From contig JAZSMS010000034.1 of NCBI GenBank assembly GCA_045536015.1, forward strand, positions 1 to 16,364: a stretch of DNA of 16,364 nt, read 5' to 3'. The position numbers were made by a program, and so were the translations under genes. This stretch comes from JAZSMS01 sp045536015. Lineage in GTDB: Bacteria; Bacillota; Clostridia; Christensenellales; QALW01. Under the pieces are notes generated by a model that saw nothing but the letters and a program-made list of their open reading frames with translations, was not told where the DNA came from and ran no database searches. Shown piece after piece: positions 14,257 to 16,364 of the stretch (its first letter is position 1; the number at the start of each line of letters is the position of its first letter).

Positions 14257-15074
14257 TATTCAATTATATTCTTTATTGCTTCAAGCTTTTCTTGCAAAGC
14301 GTCGGCACGGGCTTTTTCTATATTATATAGCTCTTCAAAATTTCTTTGCGGAAAAGCTTCTTCTTTGCTAATTTCTGTTGCATAATTTGTACTTACAGGC
14401 AAAACTGCAACAAAACCTGTTTTACCATTAAAAACGGTTTTAAGCCAATCAATACCCCTGTTTTGCAAAAATTCTTCGCCGCTTATTATTGTGCCCTCTG
14501 GCACAACGTCAATAATAATACCGTTAGGTGTTTGACGCATATTCATTTCTTCATTTAGCCTAAAGTAACGCATATTTTGGCCTCCTTCAATATTCATATA
14601 ATTTGAAATTTTAGCTAAAAAGTTTTCCCAGCCAAGCTCATCCAAAGTTCGTCTTGGACAATATTTGCCCGAAAAATCCTGATGCTTTTTAACGCGCGAA
14701 ATATCCCATCCGCGCGCAAGCAAAATTGAAGCGGTTAAAAGTGCTGCATTATCCTGCGCACGCAAAAAACGTTCTCCACCCGAAGCAGAATAGCAAATTT
14801 CAATGGCAATACCTTTGCGGTTACCTTCTCCGTTGCCGTCACCTGCGTGGTAGGCACTGCGGTCAATGGGAAGCCCCTGAATTGCCTCAACGTCGTCAAC
14901 CGCGATATGAAATGAAACCTTGTTTTCATTTCTTTGCATATATGCTATTTCATTTGCGGCAGAGGCATCGTTATCGGTGTTATGAATCACTACAAATTCG
15001 GGATTCATTTCAAACGGGCATTTAATAGGGTATTTAGCCTTATCAAGCTCAATGACTTTATACGTGTAGCTCAT
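14256..15074 (-). CDS. N-acetylmuramoyl-L-alanine amidase (phage-type endolysin, Amidase_2 + SH3-like)
   Basis: The 272-residue peptidoglycan hydrolase cleaves the MurNAc-L-Ala bond. The Amidase_2 domain (about 5-160) shows VVIHNT (28-33, zinc His31), VSFHIAVDD (53-61), AYHAGDG (74-80), IAIEICYS (89-96) and KHQDFSGKYCP (130-140), giving zinc ligands His131 and Cys139 and catalytic Lys137. This form is typical of phage and prophage lysins such as XlyA/CwlA. A bacterial SH3-like segment follows (about 168-226, MNMRQTPNG and GKTGFVAV), then a charged helical tail (about 245-272) likely to be coiled coil. No signal peptide is seen, as expected for a holin-dependent lysin. The minus-strand AAAGGTGA before ATG 15074 is a good ribosome site. 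The ATG overlaps the holin stop by one base (TAATG), so the two are coupled. Confidence 0.92.
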   Translation of the reverse strand: MSYTYKVIELDKAKYPIKCPFEMNPEFVVIHNTDNDASAANEIAYMQRNENKVSFHIAVDDVEAIQGLPIDRSAYHAGDGNGEGNRKGIAIEICYSASGGERFLRAQDNAALLTASILLARGWDISRVKKHQDFSGKYCPRRTLDELGWENFLAKISNYMNIEGGQNMRYFRLNEEMNMRQTPNGIIIDVVPEGTIISGEEFLQNRGIDWLKTVFNGKTGFVAVLPVSTNYATEISKEEAFPQRNFEELYNIEKARADALQEKLEAIKNIIE

Positions 15075-15355
15075 TAAGCGTCACCTTTAGAAATCTGCTT
15101 AAACGTCTGATGTATTCCTGTTGCTGAAAAGCCACTTACTATTCCTATTGCAATGGCGGTAAAATAATTGTCTGCCATAATAAACTCGGGCACAAGAATA
15201 TAGGCAACAACACCTAAAACACCTCCAAAAACTCCGCAAAAAACGGGTATATACTTTTTTAATACCCCGTTTTTTATAAGCTTAAGTCCCTCGGCGGCAA
15301 GATAAACTATTAAAACAAGAGCAGGTACTGCTGCAAAACTTTCAAAAAATTCCAT
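15074..15355 (-). CDS. Phage holin-like membrane protein (Phage_holin_5/A118-type)
   Basis: The 93-residue hydrophobic protein has three likely membrane segments (about 8-26, 35-56 and 64-82) and a short basic tail. The stretch KYIPVFCGVFGGVLGVVAY and the end SGFSATGIHQTFKQI resemble the Listeria A118-type holin family (Phage_holin_5), as judged from memory of the pattern. Holins form lesions that release the cytoplasmic endolysin. The gene sits immediately upstream of the amidase with a 1-base overlap, the classical holin-endolysin pairing. An AAGGAGGA site (complement of 15361-15368) precedes ATG 15355 and overlaps the end of the previous gene. Confidence 0.8.
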   Translation of the reverse strand: MEFFESFAAVPALVLIVYLAAEGLKLIKNGVLKKYIPVFCGVFGGVLGVVAYILVPEFIMADNYFTAIAIGIVSGFSATGIHQTFKQISKGDA

Positions 15356-15366
15356 AAAATTCCTCC

Positions 15367-15624
15367 TTATTTGTGTGCTTGTTGATTTAAGTACTTATCA
15401 AGCTTTTCCTTTGCGCGTGCTACCGTGTGGTTTGCACCTAATTGCTCAAGCCCGTCAAGGCAAGCAGAAAGAGCAAAGCAGATAAGCGTGTTTTCTTCTT
15501 TAATGCGCAAAATATCGTCATCCTGTGAATTTTGTTTTAAATACCATCGGTAAATAGAAAAAACCAATCCCATAATAACCGAAACGGCACTTACAAAGGA
15601 TGCGACAAAAATAACAGTTTCCAT
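15367..15624 (-). CDS. Small N-anchored protein of prophage lysis modules
   Basis: The 85-residue protein has one N-terminal membrane helix (about 3-28, ending SIYRWYLKQ), a polar linker, and a helical C-terminus with the stretch ALSACLDGLEQLGANHTV. Proteins of this form commonly lie just upstream of holin and endolysin genes in Clostridia prophages and are often mis-annotated as transporter subunits; their function is not known to me. An accessory holin or antiholin role is an inference from position and topology. It is first in the three-gene minus-strand unit, ends 11 bases before the holin start, and its ATG is preceded by GAGGTGA on the minus strand. Confidence 0.75.
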   Translation of the reverse strand: METVIFVASFVSAVSVIMGLVFSIYRWYLKQNSQDDDILRIKEENTLICFALSACLDGLEQLGANHTVARAKEKLDKYLNQQAHK

Positions 15625-15649
15625 ATTTTCACCTCGCGTTTCTATTTTT

Positions 15650-15701
15650 ATTGTAACATTGGCTTAAAAAAACAGATGCGCGTATGTGACATAATATTAT
15701 A
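15650..15701 (-). promoter_or_regulatory. Candidate promoter(s) of the lysis cassette
   Basis: On the minus strand two -10-like elements precede the first cassette gene. One is an extended -10, TGTTACAAT (complement of 15650-15658). The other is a perfect TATAAT (complement of 15696-15701). Neither has a good -35 at 17 bases. The upstream terminator at 15725-15752 means the cassette needs its own promoter, which raises the prior. Confidence 0.4.
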
Positions 15702-15712
15702 TTCAAATTAGA

Positions 15713-15752
15713 ATAAAAAAATGAAAGAAGCGACTTAAAAGAGTCGCTTCTT
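15713..15752 (-). terminator. Rho-independent terminator of the 130-residue protein gene
   Basis: AAGAAGCGACT (15725-15735) and AGTCGCTTCTT (15742-15752) form a perfect 11-bp stem with a 6-base loop. The T-run lies on the minus-strand side (complement of the A-run at 15714-15720); the + strand side has GGGGGG instead. It therefore acts on leftward transcription, ending the gene at 15778-16170. Confidence 0.9.
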
Positions 15753-15777
15753 GGGGGGTTAATCTGCTTTGCGCGTT

Positions 15778-16170
15778 TTAGATGATTCGCTTAACTTCCG
15801 AAACATTCCATTCACCATTTTGCTTTTCTATATATATAACTACTTCTATGTCTTTGAATTGGTGAATTAGGTTATTATTTTCATCAAAAAAATACTCTGT
15901 AAAAATAATAGTCATTTGTCCCTTATTAAAGTTATGCCATACCTTTTTTCTTGTAAATTCAAATTCAGAATAAGCTGCTTTTTTTGGTCCGCTATCAGCA
16001 GAAAAATAATTGAGAGGATCGTCTTTATCGGTAATTATTATATCTTTTTTAATTACATCTTGAACATAATAATATATTTTGTTTGTAGAAAGCAACATTG
16101 CAGTGTAAAATAACGTTACAGTAATTGCTACTATCGAACAAATTATTGATAATCGTTTAACAAATCTCAT
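15778..16170 (-). CDS. Hypothetical membrane-anchored protein, 130 residues
   Basis: I do not recognise the family. The product has a basic start (MRFVKR), one hydrophobic segment (about 7-28, an uncleaved signal anchor or signal peptide without a clear lipobox Cys), and an extracytoplasmic part of about 100 polar residues. Aromatic, beta-prone stretches (QMTIIFTEYFF, VVIYIEKQNGEW) suggest a small alpha+beta domain near the C-terminus. The minus-strand GAGGAA (complement of 16177-16182) supports ATG 16170. It lies 129 bases downstream of the end of a YD/Rhs-repeat protein on the same strand and has its own terminator. Small genes in this position are often immunity proteins for Rhs toxins. 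Here that is only a positional inference. Confidence 0.75.
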   Translation of the reverse strand: MRFVKRLSIICSIVAITVTLFYTAMLLSTNKIYYYVQDVIKKDIIITDKDDPLNYFSADSGPKKAAYSEFEFTRKKVWHNFNKGQMTIIFTEYFFDENNNLIHQFKDIEVVIYIEKQNGEWNVSEVKRII

Positions 16171-16299
16171 TAAATATTCCTCGATTAAAATTTCTTTTTT
16201 GTCATAACTATCTCCACAATTTAATTATTCGGGTAAAGTATAGCGTGTTTGTTTTTCTATTTTAGTTTTCAAAGGCAGGCTACTTACACATATCCTTAT

Positions 16300-16362
16300 T
16301 TATACAATTAGTGCAATCGTGTCCGCGCTTGTAATATTGCCTGCGCCGTCGTAGGTGTAGCT
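16300..16362 (-). CDS. C-terminal end of a YD-repeat/Rhs protein (partial)
   Basis: A minus-strand frame enters from the right edge and ends at TAA (complement of 16300-16302). Its 20 residues include YTYDGAGNIT, an excellent match to the YD repeat consensus (YxYDxxGNxT) of Rhs and teneurin-like surface or toxin proteins, followed by SADTIALIV. Only this tail is visible. A normal Rhs toxin continues past its last YD repeats into a conserved core end and a variable C-terminal domain. Here the reading frame stops 10 residues after a repeat, so this may be a truncated or frameshifted copy, or a YD protein without a toxin tail. Confidence 0.65.
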   Translation of the reverse strand, partial: SYTYDGAGNITSADTIALIV

Positions 16363-16364
16363 TT

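Noticed and set aside
16185..16205. Six-codon minus-strand ORF (MTKKKF) before the 130-residue gene, with a GGAG upstream
   Set aside because: It could be a leader peptide, but the length gives no statistical support and there is no attenuator-like structure nearby.
16237..16242. TATACT as a promoter for the 130-residue gene (minus strand)
   Set aside because: No acceptable -35 at normal spacing in a very AT-rich stretch, so it is too weak to list.
1..16364. tRNA, rRNA, CRISPR or riboswitch
   Set aside because: No tRNA cloverleaf, rRNA segment, regularly spaced identical repeats or recognised riboswitch core was seen by reading both strands.

Overview
The window is a low-GC, Gram-positive (Firmicutes, probably Clostridia) chromosome segment. 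It is dominated by a nearly complete division and cell wall (dcw) cluster on the + strand. Support for this placement: strong AAGGAGG-type ribosome sites, TTG starts, the order mraZ-rsmH-ftsL-spoVD/ftsI-murE-mraY-murD-ftsW-murA-ftsQ(divIB)-ftsA-ftsZ, a PASTA-bearing class B PBP, and a MurE with the DNPR signature of meso-diaminopimelate enzymes. The genus cannot be determined from this sequence alone.

Layout. 1-141: the 3' end of an IS3-family transposase and the right end of its insertion sequence. 208-303: a 31-codon membrane microprotein gene with its own terminator. 376-508: the dcw control region, with phased A-tracts, repeated AAAGTG motifs that look like MraZ boxes, a good sigma-A promoter and a leader hairpin. 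509-14219: twelve dcw genes, mostly overlapping or separated by a few bases. The two larger breaks are before murA (65 bp, paired ATGCAT palindromes) and before ftsA (137 bp, a nested AT-rich inverted repeat and a possible promoter). 14225-14250: a bidirectional terminator.

From 15624 down to 14256 the minus strand carries a compact phage-type lysis cassette: a small membrane protein, a holin and an Amidase_2/SH3-like endolysin. It converges on ftsZ and has its own candidate promoter. Further right on the minus strand are an unrecognised membrane-anchored 130-residue protein with a strong terminator and, at the window edge, the last 20 codons of a YD/Rhs-repeat protein. The right end therefore looks like accessory or mobile DNA.

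How the genes work together. MraZ and RsmH open the operon as regulator and rRNA methyltransferase. MurA, MurD, MurE and MraY make cytoplasmic and lipid-linked peptidoglycan precursors. FtsW and the class B PBP polymerise and cross-link septal wall, and FtsL and FtsQ/DivIB form their regulatory membrane complex. FtsA and FtsZ form the membrane-tethered Z ring. murF, murG, murC and murB are not present in the window, although murF and murG usually sit inside clusters of this type.

No clearly new system is proven here. The items most worth a second look are the putative MraZ-box array in an A-tract-bent promoter, the orphan lysis cassette beside ftsZ, and the Rhs end with its unknown small neighbour.
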